Origin: Pinisolibacter aquiterrae
Lineage (GTDB): Bacteria; Pseudomonadota; Alphaproteobacteria; Rhizobiales; Ancalomicrobiaceae
Direction: 5' to 3'
Assembly: GCF_019160155.1 (NCBI RefSeq)
Contig: NZ_JAFNIH010000023.1
Coordinates: 297,897-361,896, forward strand
Length of the DNA stretch: 64,000 bases
Below the pieces are notes generated by a model. The model did no database searches. It had not been told where the DNA came from and saw nothing but the letters and a program-made list of their open reading frames with translations. Positions 19,092 to 28,338 of this stretch are shown here, one piece after another; position 1 is the first letter of the stretch, and each line of letters starts with the position of its first letter. A program made the position numbers and the translations under genes.

Positions 19092-19829
19092 TCAGATCAT
19101 GGCCATGCCGCCGTTGACGTGAAGTGTCTGGCCGGTCACGTAAGATGCCTCGTCACTGGCCAGGAATACCACGGACGCGGCGATCTCCTCGGCCTTGCCG
19201 AGGCGTCCGGCCGGCACCGCGGCGAGGATTCCCTCCTTCTGCTTGTCGTTCAGGGCCTCGGTCATCGGCGTGGCGATGAAGCCCGGAGCGACGCAGTTCA
19301 CGGTGATGTTGCGGCTCGCCACTTCCTGGGCGAGCGACTTCGACATGCCGATCATGCCGGCCTTGGCGGCGGCATAGTTGCCCTGCCCGGGATTGCCGGT
19401 GACGCCGACCACCGAGGTGATCGAGACGATGCGTCCGAAGCGGCGTTTCATCATACCCTTCAATACCGCGCGCGAGAGGCGGAAGGTCGAGCCGAGGTTG
19501 ACCTCGAGCACCTGATCCCACTCCTCGTCCTTCATGCGCATGAAGAGGTTGTCGCGGGTGATGCCGGCGTTGTTGACGAGGACGTCGACCTTGCCGAGCT
19601 TCGCCTCGACGGCGGGCACCAGGGCGTCGACCGAGGCGCGGTCGGCGAGATTGCAGACGAAGATCTCGGCGCGGTCGCCGAGTTCGCTCTTCAGCGCCTC
19701 GAGCACCGATTCGCGGGTGCCGGAGAGGGCGAGCGTGGCGCCGCGGGCATGAAGCGCCTTGGCGATCGCCGCACCGATGCCGCCGGTCGCGCCGGTGACG
19801 AGAGCGACCTTGCCGGTCAGATCGAACAT
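19092..19829 (-). CDS. fabG: 3-oxoacyl-[acyl-carrier-protein] reductase
   Basis: 245 residues, a classical short-chain dehydrogenase. It reduces 3-oxoacyl-ACP with NADPH. The cofactor loop TGATGGIG is at 12-19, VLVNNAGITRDNL is the NNAG motif with its FabG-specific tail, and the catalytic S139, Y152 and K156 are in place (NYAAAKAG). The C-terminus YVTGQTLHVNGGMAMI is typical of FabG rather than general SDRs. It follows fabD after 39 bases and is closed by a strong terminator. Confidence 0.95.
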   Translation of the reverse strand: MFDLTGKVALVTGATGGIGAAIAKALHARGATLALSGTRESVLEALKSELGDRAEIFVCNLADRASVDALVPAVEAKLGKVDVLVNNAGITRDNLFMRMKDEEWDQVLEVNLGSTFRLSRAVLKGMMKRRFGRIVSITSVVGVTGNPGQGNYAAAKAGMIGMSKSLAQEVASRNITVNCVAPGFIATPMTEALNDKQKEGILAAVPAGRLGKAEEIAASVVFLASDEASYVTGQTLHVNGGMAMI

Positions 19830-19868
19830 GAGGTGTCTCCTCGCAGTTTCGGGATCCCGCGTCGCGCC

Positions 19869-20810
19869 TCAGACGAGCGCGACGACCATCTTCTCGACGT
19901 CGTCGGGGGTGTTCACGGCGACGCCCTCGACGCCGTCGACGATGCGCTTGACGAGGCCGGTCAGGACCTTGCCGGAACCGATCTCGTAGAGGCGGGTCAC
20001 GCCGTGGGCGGCCATCGCCTGGACGCTCTCGCGCCAACGCACGGTGCCGGTGACCTGCTCGACCAGACGCCGACGGATCTCGTCGGGGTCGGAGACGGCG
20101 GCGGCGAGCACGTTGGAGATCAGCGGCACCACCGGACGGACGATCGTCACGCCGGCCAGTGCCTCGGCCATGGCGTCGGCGGCGGGCTGCATCAGGGCGC
20201 AATGGAAGGGGGCGGAGACGTTCAGCATCATGGCGCGCTTGGCGCCTCTGGTCTTGGCGATCTCGACGGCGCGCTGGATCGCCGCCCTGGTGCCGGAGAC
20301 CACGACCTGACCGTCGGCGTTGTCGTTGGCGGCCTGGCAGATCTCACCCTGCGCGGCTTCCCCGGCGACGGCGACGGCATCGGCGAAGGAGAGGCCGAGC
20401 AGCGCGGCCATGGCGCCCTCGCCGACGGGAACCGCGGCCTGCATGGCGCGGCCGCGAATCTTCAGGAGACGCGCGGTGTCGGCGATCGAGAGCGAGCCGG
20501 CGGCGGCGAGCGCGGAATATTCGCCGAGCGAATGACCGGCGACGAAGGCGGCGTCGCGCGCCACCGAGACGCCCTTCTCCTCCAGCACGCGCAAGGCGGC
20601 GAGCGAGACCGCCATCAGGGCGGGCTGGGCGTTCTCGGTCAGGGTCAGATCGGTCTCGGGACCATCCCACATCAGGGCCGAGAGCTTCTGGCCGAGCGCG
20701 TCGTCGACCTCGGCGAAGACGCGAGCGGCGGTCGGATAGGCATCGGCGAGAGCCTTGCCCATGCCGACGGCCTGGGAGCCCTGTCCGGGGAAGGTGAAAG
20801 CGATGGTCAT
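19869..20810 (-). CDS. fabD: Malonyl CoA-acyl carrier protein transacylase
   Basis: 313 residues. FabD moves malonyl from CoA to ACP. It has FPGQGSQAVGMG at the start, the nucleophile elbow AGHSLGEYSA with catalytic S94, the GAKRAMMLNVSAPFHCALM active-site His loop and VYEIGSGKVL-like ending (LYEIGSGKVLTGL). First gene of the leftward fabD-fabG pair; about 240 bases separate it from the divergent haemolysin III gene, leaving room for its promoter. Confidence 0.95.
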   Translation of the reverse strand: MTIAFTFPGQGSQAVGMGKALADAYPTAARVFAEVDDALGQKLSALMWDGPETDLTLTENAQPALMAVSLAALRVLEEKGVSVARDAAFVAGHSLGEYSALAAAGSLSIADTARLLKIRGRAMQAAVPVGEGAMAALLGLSFADAVAVAGEAAQGEICQAANDNADGQVVVSGTRAAIQRAVEIAKTRGAKRAMMLNVSAPFHCALMQPAADAMAEALAGVTIVRPVVPLISNVLAAAVSDPDEIRRRLVEQVTGTVRWRESVQAMAAHGVTRLYEIGSGKVLTGLVKRIVDGVEGVAVNTPDDVEKMVVALV

Positions 20811-21051
20811 GGATCTGTCGCCTCGTGGGAGCGTTCGTCTTCGTGCGGCTTCGCGGGGCATCCGCAGCGGCGAGCCGCGCGGACGTCGCGCGGCCCGACG
20901 GCGCGAGAGAACGCTTGTGCGGGCGAGAGTCAAGAGAGAGCGCGGCGCGGCGGTCCCGAAGGCGGTGTCGCGACGATCCGAAGAGGATTCCCCGTGAAAG
21001 GCGACCTCTCTGACGCATCGGTCATTCTTCTGCCCTAAGGGATGGTGTAGG

Positions 21052-21762
21052 ATGGCCACCATGACCTCCTCCTGTCCGAGACCTCCGATGTCGCTGCCGG
21101 AAAACCATCCTCGCCTCGAAAAGCGGCCCTACAGCGCCGGCGAGCTTCTCGCCGACGGTGTCGTCCACGGCATGGCGATCGTCGCCGGGATCATCGCCTT
21201 TCCGGTGCTGTTCAGCCGCCTCGTCGTCCAGGGCACGGCGAGCGAGGGCATCGCGCTGGCGGTCTACGCGGCCGGCTTCTTCCTGATGTTCGGCTTCTCG
21301 CTCGCCTACAACATGACACCGCCGTCGCCGCTCAAGTGGCTGCTGCGGCGGTTCGATCATTCCGCCATCTATGTGATGATCGCCGGCACCTACACCGCGC
21401 TCCTGTCCCAGCTCGAGGACAGGTTCTGGGCGTGGGTGCTGATCGGCGGCGTGTGGCTCGGGGCGCTCGGCGGCAGCGCGCTGAAGCTGTTTCTGCCGGG
21501 CCGGTGGGATGGGCTGTCGATCGCGCTCTATCTGCTGCTCGGCTGGGTCGCGGTGATCGCGATCGGGCCGATGATCGCCTCGCTGCCGACGGCGACGATG
21601 ATCCTGGTGGCGGTCGGCGGGCTGCTCTATTCGGTCGGCGTCGTCTTCTACAAGTGGCACAGCCTCAAGTTCCAGAACGCGATCTGGCACGGGTTCGTGA
21701 CCGTCGCCGCCGGATGTCACTGGGCGGGCATCGCCTATGTGATGACCGGACGCGCGGTCTGA
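21052..21762 (+). CDS. Haemolysin III / TrhA (PAQR-like) family membrane protein
   Basis: 236 residues with seven hydrophobic segments. The family pattern is clear: EKRPYSAGELLADGVVHG at the first helix, AYNMTPPSPLKWLLRRFDHSAIYVMIAGTY in the middle and FYKWHSLKFQNAIWHGFVTVAAGCHW near the end, with the conserved His, Asp and Ser residues of the PAQR/CREST hydrolase superfamily. Bacterial members have been linked to membrane energetics, but the substrate is unknown; the haemolysin name is historical. ATGs at 21052, 21061 and 21088 are possible starts. Confidence 0.85.
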   Translation: MATMTSSCPRPPMSLPENHPRLEKRPYSAGELLADGVVHGMAIVAGIIAFPVLFSRLVVQGTASEGIALAVYAAGFFLMFGFSLAYNMTPPSPLKWLLRRFDHSAIYVMIAGTYTALLSQLEDRFWAWVLIGGVWLGALGGSALKLFLPGRWDGLSIALYLLLGWVAVIAIGPMIASLPTATMILVAVGGLLYSVGVVFYKWHSLKFQNAIWHGFVTVAAGCHWAGIAYVMTGRAV

Positions 21763-21771
21763 ACGCGCGAG

Positions 21772-21797
21772 TCCCGGCCGGCGGGCGCCGACCGGGA
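21772..21797. terminator. Hairpin between convergent haemolysin III and chemoreceptor genes
   Basis: TCCCGG (21772-21777) pairs with CCGGGA (21792-21797), with an inner GGC/GCC after a small internal loop. It is placed between converging genes; a TT follows but no clear U-run. Confidence 0.45.
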
Positions 21798-21830
21798 TTC
21801 GGTCCCCGTGTTCCGATAGTTTCGACCGCC

Positions 21831-24026
21831 TCAGCCGGCCCGGACGGTCGACAGGAAGCCCGTCATCACGGTGCGCAACGTCTCGGACTGCCGCACCAGA
21901 TCCTCCGTCGAACGCAACACCACCTCGGAAGCCTCGGCGGAGGTGCCGACCGCGCGATCGATCGCGTCGACGTTGGCCGTCACCTGTTGGGTGCCCGAGG
22001 CGGCCTGAGTGACGTTGTGGGCGATCTCACGGGTCGCCGCCCCCTGTTGATCGACGGAGGAGGCGATGGCGGCGGCGATGCGGTTCATCTTGTCGATGGT
22101 GGCGGTGATGCCGACGATCGCCTCGGCGGAGTCCTGGGTCGAGGTCTGGATCGAGCCGATCTGCGAAGCGATGTCCGACGTCGCCTTGGAGGTCTGATCG
22201 GCCAGTTGCTTCACTTCGGCCGCGACCACGGCGAAGCCCCTGCCCGCCTCGCCGGCACGCGCCGCCTCGATCGTGGCGTTGAGCGCGAGAAGATTGGTCT
22301 GGCCGGCGATGTTGTTGATGAGATCGACCACCTGACCGATCCTCTGGGCCGAAATCGAGAGTTCGCGCACCTTTATCGCCGTCGCCTCGGCATCCCGCGA
22401 GGCGATCGAGGCGACGTGGGCCGATTCGTCGACCTGGCGCTTGATCTCGTTGATCGAGGACGACAATTCCTCCGCCGCCGAGGCGACCGTCTCGACATTG
22501 GCGGCGGCCTCGGTGGAGGCGACGGCGGCCTGCGACGACTGCGCCTGGACGTGGGTGGTCGCCCCGGACATGGTCGACGCCGCCTCGCGCAGATGGCCGG
22601 AGGCGCTCACCACGCCGGTGACCACGTCGCCCATGGTGCGTTCGAATTCGTCGGCGAGGCGGCTCATGGTCTCGCGGCGCTCGACCTCGCGACGGCCACG
22701 CTCGTTCTCCTCGGCGAGGGCCTTGGCACGCGCCTGTTCCTCGACGCCGACGCGGATGCGATCGACCGCGCGCGCGATCTCACCGATCTCGTCGCGCCGG
22801 TCGGCGCCGTCGATCGTCGCCAGGGTCTCGCCGGCGGCGAGCCGGTCCAGGGCATGGGTCAGACGGCGGATCGGGTTGGCGATGCCGCGCCCGACCAGGG
22901 CCATGGCGATCAGAGCGACGAAGGCGATGCCGGCGGCGACCCAGAGCTGATTGAAGAAGTCGGAGGTGCTCGACTGTTCGATGGTGTCGGAGAGGGCGGT
23001 CGCCTCGGTCATGACGACCGTGCGCGGGACCTCGATCATCACCGACCAGGCGTCCCCGGTGCGCCCGAGGGCGACCGGCGAGAACACGGTGAGGACGTCC
23101 GTCGCCTTATCGTAGGTGATCTCGGCCTTGCCCCGCTTCAGAACCGCCATGTCGCGTTCGGCATTCGTGTCGACGGCGGCGAGAGCCCCGCCGATCGCGC
23201 CGGCATGGGACGACGAGGCGATCACAAGACCTGCGTTGCTGACGATCGAAACCTCCGCCTTCCCGTCATAGATCGACGAATCGACCTTTTCGGCCAGCTT
23301 CTGGACGAAGGAGAGATCGAAATCCGCGCCGGCGACGCCGACGAAGCGACCGCCGATCCGGATCGGCACCGACATGGTCGCGAGATGGACCGCCTTGCCC
23401 TGCACCACATAGGGCAGCGGCGCCTGAATGTTCTCCCGGCCGGTCTCCTGCGGGTTCAGGAACCAGCCGCCCTTCATCACGCCGTTGGGGTGGAGCTGGC
23501 GGCTGTCGTATTCGACCAGGGGCTGGAGGGCGATCTTGCCGCGCTCGTCGCGGGTCCAATACGGCAGGGCGCGGCCGGTGCCGTCCGAGCCGACCTTCGC
23601 GACGCCGATGTTCTCGAAGTCGTCGCCGTCGAGCGCGTCCGGCATCCAGGCGCTGTAGGTGCCGTTGAAACCCGGATTGTCCTCGAGCACGCGCAGGAGC
23701 AGATCGTTCAATTGGCGGCGGCGAAGCGCGCGCGGCGCTCCGCCCTTCGACTCGTCGGCGGCGATCGTCTCGAGAGCGCGTGCCATGTTGCGGGCGGCGG
23801 CGAAGGCGCTGTCGACCTCGGTGCGGATGACACCGGCTTCGGTCGCCGCGAGGCGTTCCAACGATTCCCGGCTGGTGCGGTCGAGGAGATCACTGACGAT
23901 CGTGTCGACGTGACGCGCGCTGCGTTCGTTCGCCACGAGCCCGTAACCCAGAAGCGCTCCGGTCGCGGTGAGGACACAGGCGGTCGAGAGTGCCACCACC
24001 CTGATGCCGATGGAGTGAATGTTCAT
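21831..24026 (-). CDS. Methyl-accepting chemotaxis protein with dCache sensor
   Basis: 731 residues. One membrane helix near the N-terminus (about 8-30) precedes a long periplasmic sensor (about 40-365) of the dCache type, with [20 protein letters not shown] and [23 protein letters not shown] as typical pieces. A second membrane helix (about 370-390) leads into a HAMP domain and the signalling hairpin, whose tip [24 protein letters not shown] is nearly canonical. It should signal through CheW/CheA to the flagellar motor; the ligand is unknown. No other chemotaxis gene is nearby, so it is an orphan receptor. Confidence 0.92.
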   Translation of the reverse strand: MNIHSIGIRVVALSTACVLTATGALLGYGLVANERSARHVDTIVSDLLDRTSRESLERLAATEAGVIRTEVDSAFAAARNMARALETIAADESKGGAPRALRRRQLNDLLLRVLEDNPGFNGTYSAWMPDALDGDDFENIGVAKVGSDGTGRALPYWTRDERGKIALQPLVEYDSRQLHPNGVMKGGWFLNPQETGRENIQAPLPYVVQGKAVHLATMSVPIRIGGRFVGVAGADFDLSFVQKLAEKVDSSIYDGKAEVSIVSNAGLVIASSSHAGAIGGALAAVDTNAERDMAVLKRGKAEITYDKATDVLTVFSPVALGRTGDAWSVMIEVPRTVVMTEATALSDTIEQSSTSDFFNQLWVAAGIAFVALIAMALVGRGIANPIRRLTHALDRLAAGETLATIDGADRRDEIGEIARAVDRIRVGVEEQARAKALAEENERGRREVERRETMSRLADEFERTMGDVVTGVVSASGHLREAASTMSGATTHVQAQSSQAAVASTEAAANVETVASAAEELSSSINEIKRQVDESAHVASIASRDAEATAIKVRELSISAQRIGQVVDLINNIAGQTNLLALNATIEAARAGEAGRGFAVVAAEVKQLADQTSKATSDIASQIGSIQTSTQDSAEAIVGITATIDKMNRIAAAIASSVDQQGAATREIAHNVTQAASGTQQVTANVDAIDRAVGTSAEASEVVLRSTEDLVRQSETLRTVMTGFLSTVRAG

Positions 24027-24613
24027 GAGGACTACCCCCGAGGATTCTGTGCCCCTACCCTAGGATCTCGAAGGTTAACGCTTTTCTTCCCGTTCGTATC
24101 CAACGGCGCCTCGGAGGAGTTTTCGGCGTCGATTTCCTACCAACGGAGAAGATTCGAGACATGCATACGGTCACCACCCATCCGAATAACTATATCTACG
24201 TAAGTCCCACCGGCTGAATTTCCGTTCCCGCACTTCAATTACGAATTGCATTTTCGTTATTCCAATTCCGGCATAGCCCCTCCCTTCAGGTCGTTCGCCG
24301 CGACGATCACGCCCGCCCGGCGAACGCCGGCGGGCCCGAAACGCGTTCACCCCTTGCATTCGGCGCGAAAATCCGTAGAACCCCACCATTCCGTCGGGCA
24401 CCCGGCCGGGGGCTGAACGGACGGTCGTGACCAATTCCCTTCTCGTGAGGGTCGGTCGCGGCAGGATCTCGCGAGATCCGTCGTCCGGTGTCTCCGCTCT
24501 CCGACAGTCGACGTTTCGGGATCTTCCTCGTGAGGCCCCCGGGAGGCTTGGCGCCGGTGTCCAGCGGTTCGGCGGCTCGAAAGAGACGCCGGTGCAACGA
24601 GGAAGGACATTCC
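24027..24613. other. Chemoreceptor-rpsF divergent intergenic region with AT-rich island
   Basis: About 590 bases without a supported gene. The stretch 24170-24275 is far richer in A+T than the rest of the window and includes the near-palindrome CAATT-ACG-AATTG at 24236-24248. It is followed by a predicted rpsF promoter (24354-24381) and a leader of about 225 bases. The leftward promoter of the chemoreceptor should lie near 24040-24110. I saw no clear S6:S18 autoregulatory hairpin in the leader. Confidence 0.5.
24354..24381 (+). promoter_or_regulatory. Predicted promoter of rpsF operon
   Basis: TTGCAT (24354-24359) and TAGAAC (24376-24381) with a 16-base spacer; both hexamers are close to the vegetative sigma consensus. 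Transcription would begin near 24388. Confidence 0.5.
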
Positions 24614-25057
24614 ATGCCGCTCTACGAGCACGTGTTCCTGGCTCGCCAGGACGTGTCGACGCAGGCCGTCGACGGGCTGATCGCCCAGTACAAGACCATC
24701 ATCGAGGGTCTCGGTGGTCAGGTCACCAAGATCGAGAACTGGGGCCTCAAGTCCCTGGCCTATCGCATCAAGAAGAACCGCAAGGCGCACTACGCGCTGA
24801 TGAACATCGACGCTCCGGCCGCGGCCCTGGCCGAGGTGGAACGCCAGCAGCGCCTGTCGGAAGACGTGCTGCGCTCGCTCACCATCCGCGTCGACGAGCT
24901 CGAGGAAGGCCCGTCCGTCATGCTGCAGAAGCGTGACCGCGACGAGCGTCGCGACGACCGCCGCGGCGATCGTGGGGACCGTGGCGATCGCGGCCCGCGC
25001 CGTGACCGTGGCCCCCGCCGCGAAGACGCCGAATTCGGTGACGAGGAGAACGCGTGA
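24614..25057 (+). CDS. rpsF: 30S ribosomal protein S6
   Basis: 147 residues. The S6 fold occupies 1-100 ([36 protein letters not shown]). S6 binds the central domain of 16S rRNA together with S18. The C-terminal ~45 residues are a charged tail with repeated Asp-Arg-Gly units ([19 protein letters not shown]), a common alphaproteobacterial extension. A GAGGAAGGA lies 6 bases before the ATG. The stop overlaps the rpsR start by one base, so the two binding partners are made together. Confidence 0.96.
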   Translation: MPLYEHVFLARQDVSTQAVDGLIAQYKTIIEGLGGQVTKIENWGLKSLAYRIKKNRKAHYALMNIDAPAAALAEVERQQRLSEDVLRSLTIRVDELEEGPSVMLQKRDRDERRDDRRGDRGDRGDRGPRRDRGPRREDAEFGDEENA

Positions 25058-25302
25058 TGGCCGAAAGCACCCAACAGGCCCGCCGGCCCTTCTTCCGCCG
25101 TCGCAAGACCTGCCCCTTCTCCGGCGCCAACGCTCCGAAGATCGACTACAAGGACGTCAAGCTCCTGCAGCGTTTCGTGTCCGAGCGCGGCAAGATCGTC
25201 CCGTCCCGCATCACGGCGGTCTCCGCCAAGAAGCAGCGCGAGCTCGCCAAGGCGATCAAGCGCAGCCGTTTCATCGGCCTGCTTCCGTTCGTCATCAAGT
25301 GA
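25057..25302 (+). CDS. rpsR: 30S ribosomal protein S18
   Basis: 81 residues, basic. [38 protein letters not shown] and the final [14 protein letters not shown] are S18 signatures, including the Cys of the N-terminal region. It forms a heterodimer with S6. The ATG at 25057 shares its A with the rpsF TGA and has GAGGAG before it; a GTG three bases upstream is an unlikely alternative. Confidence 0.96.
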   Translation: MAESTQQARRPFFRRRKTCPFSGANAPKIDYKDVKLLQRFVSERGKIVPSRITAVSAKKQRELAKAIKRSRFIGLLPFVIK

Positions 25303-25371
25303 TCGCGGCCCCTTCGCGGGGTCGGATCGGATGATCGAACGAGGCCGTCTCCGGACGGCCCGACGAGATCG

Positions 25372-25393
25372 GGGGAGCGGACGCCGCTCCCCT
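25372..25393 (+). terminator. Terminator-like hairpin after rpsR
   Basis: A 9-base-pair stem (25372-25380 with 25384-25392) with a 3-base loop, followed by TTATGCT. An additional hairpin lies at about 25342-25360. Because rplI is usually co-transcribed, this is probably a partial terminator or processing site. Confidence 0.5.
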
Positions 25394-25510
25394 TATGCTC
25401 CCCTTCAGAGGGGCGGCGACCGTGGCGGGCCGAGACGCGCCACCGGAACGATCGGGTTGGGGCGGTCTCGCCTCTAACCGTTCTCTCGAGAGACGGGACA
25501 GCTGGGCGAC

Positions 25511-26461
25511 ATGACGAGCAAGGTCTCGGTCCCCTCCATCATGATCGGCATCGGCGCGGGCCTCGTCTCGGCGCTGCTGTTCGCGTCGCTGATCGGCGGC
25601 AGCCTTCTGACGCTGCCGCTCTTCGTCGCGGCGCCGCTGCCGTTGATGATCGCCGGCCTCGGCTGGGGATCGCACGCGGCGCTGGTCGGCGGCTTCACCG
25701 CCCTTCTCTCCCTTCAGATCGAACTCGGCACGCCCGCCGCCCTGCTCCATCTCGGCTCGGCGGCGCTGCCGGCGCTGATCCTGACCGGGCTGGTGGCGCG
25801 GGTCGTCGGCGGCGCGCGGCCGCAGTGGTTCCCGATCGGCCGGATCGCGACCATCGCCGCCGTCGTCATGGCGATCGCCACGCTGGCGGGGGCGCTCGCG
25901 ATCGGCTTCGACGTCGCCGAGACGACGCGGCAGGTGGTCGCCGCCTTCCACGAGGCGCTCGTCAGCGGCGGCACGCCGGCGACCGATCTGCCGGAGGCGA
26001 TGGCACTCGAGCCGTTCGTCCGCGCCTCGGTGCGGCTGATGCCGGCGTTCTTCCCGGCGTTCTGGACGCTCGTCCTGGTGCTCGATCTGGTGATCGCCGC
26101 CCGGATCGTGCGGCGCACCGGGCGGATGGCGCGGCCGTGGGAGGATCTGGCGATGCTCGAGGTGTCGCCGTGGCTCGGCCTCGTCTTCGCGGCGGGCTTC
26201 GCCGGGGCGTTCCTCTCCGGCTCGCTCGGGGTGCTCGCCTCGATCGCCGCCGGAGCCGCCTTCGCGCCGCTGTTCCTGGTCGGCATGGGCGTTCTGACCG
26301 TGCTGACCCGGCCGACCGACATGCGCTGGATCCTGCGGGCGACCGCCTACGGTCTGGTGCTGCTCTTCCCGATCGCGGCGCTGGTGATGGCGCTGGTCGG
26401 GCTCGCCGACACCCATCTCGGTCTACGCCGGGGCGCGCGCTCCGACACGGATCCGACCTGA
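25511..26461 (+). CDS. DUF2232 family membrane protein
   Basis: 316 residues, very hydrophobic, with about eight predicted membrane helices. The placement between rpsR and rplI, the length and the helix pattern match the DUF2232 (YybS-like) proteins found at this position in alphaproteobacteria. The family has no established function. Some relatives show resemblance to ECF-transporter S components, but I see no substrate evidence here. ATG at 25511; the ribosome site is weak. Confidence 0.75.
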   Translation: MTSKVSVPSIMIGIGAGLVSALLFASLIGGSLLTLPLFVAAPLPLMIAGLGWGSHAALVGGFTALLSLQIELGTPAALLHLGSAALPALILTGLVARVVGGARPQWFPIGRIATIAAVVMAIATLAGALAIGFDVAETTRQVVAAFHEALVSGGTPATDLPEAMALEPFVRASVRLMPAFFPAFWTLVLVLDLVIAARIVRRTGRMARPWEDLAMLEVSPWLGLVFAAGFAGAFLSGSLGVLASIAAGAAFAPLFLVGMGVLTVLTRPTDMRWILRATAYGLVLLFPIAALVMALVGLADTHLGLRRGARSDTDPT

Positions 26462-26507
26462 ACTACGAAATCGATCGAAACACACACGGACAACGAGGAG
26501 AAATCCC

Positions 26508-27068
26508 ATGGAAGTCATCCTGCTCGAACGTATCGGCCGCCTCGGCCAGATGGGCGACATCGTCAAGGTCAAGGACGGCTATGCCCGCAACTTCCTGCTG
26601 CCGCGCGGCAAGGCGCTGCGCGCCAACAAGACCAACCGCGAGTATTTCGAGACCCAGAAGGTCCAGCTCGAGGCGCGCAACCTCGAGCGCAAGGCCGAGG
26701 CTCAGGCGGTCGCCGAGAAGCTCGACGGTCAGTCGTTCATCGTCGTGCGTTCGGCCGGCGAGATGGGCCATCTCTACGGCTCGGTCTCGACCCGCGACAT
26801 CGCCGATCTGGTGGTCGCCGGCGGCTTCTCCGTCGAGCGCAACCAGGTCGAGCTGAAGGCGCCGATCAAGACCATCGGCCTGCACGCCGTGGCGATCTCG
26901 CTGCATCCGGAAGTCGAGGCGACCGTGACGATCAACATCGCCCGTTCGCAGGACGAGGCCGAGCGTCAGGCGCGCGGCGAAGAGGTCATCACCCGCGACA
27001 ACGAAGACATCTTCGTGCGCGAGGTCGGCCCGATCACCGACGAGGAAGGCTATCACGACGAGGCGTGA
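26508..27068 (+). CDS. rplI: 50S ribosomal protein L9
   Basis: 186 residues. [36 protein letters not shown] is the L9 N-terminal RNA-binding domain. A long helix (about 40-75) connects to the C-terminal domain ([22 protein letters not shown]). The C-terminal ~35 residues are an acidic extension typical of alphaproteobacteria. GAGGAG precedes the ATG by 8 bases. Closed by a strong terminator. Confidence 0.96.
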   Translation: MEVILLERIGRLGQMGDIVKVKDGYARNFLLPRGKALRANKTNREYFETQKVQLEARNLERKAEAQAVAEKLDGQSFIVVRSAGEMGHLYGSVSTRDIADLVVAGGFSVERNQVELKAPIKTIGLHAVAISLHPEVEATVTINIARSQDEAERQARGEEVITRDNEDIFVREVGPITDEEGYHDEA

Positions 27069-27100
27069 GCCTCTCGCGATCCTTCGCGCAGAACAGCAGA

Positions 27101-27127
27101 GAGCCGGGCGGCGACGCCCGGCTCTTT
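27101..27127 (+). terminator. Rho-independent terminator after rplI
   Basis: Perfect 10-base-pair GC-rich stem (27101-27110 with 27115-27124), 4-base loop, followed by TTT. It ends the rpsF-rplI operon and lies just before the convergent sulfur cassette. Confidence 0.85.
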
Positions 27128-27161
27128 CGCGTTTCGGGGGCCTAATCCCCCACTCCTCGCG

Positions 27162-28313
27162 TCACTTCTTGTCGGTGATGGTCGCCGTGCCGTCGCCGGC
27201 GAACTTGATCGACGAATCGAGGAAGGCGACGTTCATCTCGGCGGCGAACATCTTGGCGGTGTCGTAGGCCTCGCCGGCGCGGGCGCCGGTGCCGCAGATG
27301 AAGACGATCGGCTTGTCCTTCGGGAGCGTCGACAAGCTCTTCTCGAGCTGATTCATCGGCACGTTGACGGCGCCCTTGATGGTGCCCGCGGCATATTCCT
27401 TGGGATCACGCACGTCGACGAGGACGATCGAGGCGGCGTCGGCCTTCCAGGCGGCCTCGAAGGAGGCGGCCGTCACCGAGCCCTTCTCCTTGCCGGGGAC
27501 GAGCGCCGCCGCCTTGGGCGCGGGGGCCGGCGCGGCGGCGGGAGCGGCGGCGGCGGGGCCGGCGCCATAGAGCTTCTCCCATTCGGGATAGCCTTCCGGG
27601 TAGGTCATGACGTTGGTGTAGCCGAGCGCCCGGGCCTTGGCGGCGGAGTTGTCGGAGAGGACGCATTCGAGGCCGCCGCAGTAATAGACCAGCAGGGTCG
27701 CCTTGTCGGCCGGCAGCTTGTCGACGTGTTTGTCGAACTCGCTGTCGGAGATCGCCAGCGCGCCGGGGATCACGCCCTTGTCGGTGACGCGCTTCGGACG
27801 GGCGTCGATCAGGACGAAGGGCTGTTTCTCGTCCATCATCTTCTTGATGTAGGGACCGGAGACGGAGACTTGGCCGCCCTTCGCCTTCCAGTCGGGCATG
27901 CCCTCGGCATAGACCTCGATCGCGGTGTAGCCGAGCGCCTTCGCCTTGTGGGCGGAGTTGTGGGACAGCATGCAGTCGAGGCCGCCGCAGTAGAAGATCA
28001 GCCGGGTGGCCTTGTCGGCCGGCAGCTTGTCGGTCGACTTCTCGAAGGCGGTATCGGGGATGTTGATCGCGCCGGGGATGTGGCCGGGGTCGTATTGACG
28101 GGCGGCCGGGCGGCTGTCGATCAGGGTCACGCCCTTCTTGGGCGGGATGGTGACCTCGGGCCGGACCTTCTCGAAGGTCGTGAGGGTCGCGAACCAGCCC
28201 TCCTTGGGCTGGAGCGCGGTCTCGGCCACGGCCGGGGCGAGCGGGACGGCGACGAAGGCGGCGACCGAGCCCAGCATCAAGGCGGCGAGGAGGGTGAGAC
28301 GTTCGGCGTGCAT
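27162..28313 (-). CDS. Exported protein with three rhodanese domains
   Basis: 383 residues with a signal peptide (LTLLAALMLGSVAAFVAVPLAPAVA), so periplasmic. Three rhodanese-like modules follow. Modules 1 and 2 have Cys loops YCGGLDC and YCGGLEC. An Ala/Pro linker (about 240-265) leads to module 3 with loop ICGTGARAG. Active-site cysteines in all three suggest sulfane-sulfur (persulfide) transfer. The first two modules are very alike, pointing to an internal duplication. It is the last gene of a leftward cassette with the YeeE/YedE transporter (25 bases upstream) and a c-type cytochrome. The substrate (thiosulfate, polysulfide or other) is inferred, not shown. Confidence 0.85.
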   Translation of the reverse strand: MHAERLTLLAALMLGSVAAFVAVPLAPAVAETALQPKEGWFATLTTFEKVRPEVTIPPKKGVTLIDSRPAARQYDPGHIPGAINIPDTAFEKSTDKLPADKATRLIFYCGGLDCMLSHNSAHKAKALGYTAIEVYAEGMPDWKAKGGQVSVSGPYIKKMMDEKQPFVLIDARPKRVTDKGVIPGALAISDSEFDKHVDKLPADKATLLVYYCGGLECVLSDNSAAKARALGYTNVMTYPEGYPEWEKLYGAGPAAAAPAAAPAPAPKAAALVPGKEKGSVTAASFEAAWKADAASIVLVDVRDPKEYAAGTIKGAVNVPMNQLEKSLSTLPKDKPIVFICGTGARAGEAYDTAKMFAAEMNVAFLDSSIKFAGDGTATITDKK

Positions 28314-28338
28314 CGTACTTCTCCCTGAATTCCGAGTG

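Noticed and set aside
24388..24613. S6:S18 autoregulatory leader in front of rpsF
   Set aside because: I looked for the conserved hairpin with its CCG bulge and could not draw it convincingly; a covariance-model search would settle it.
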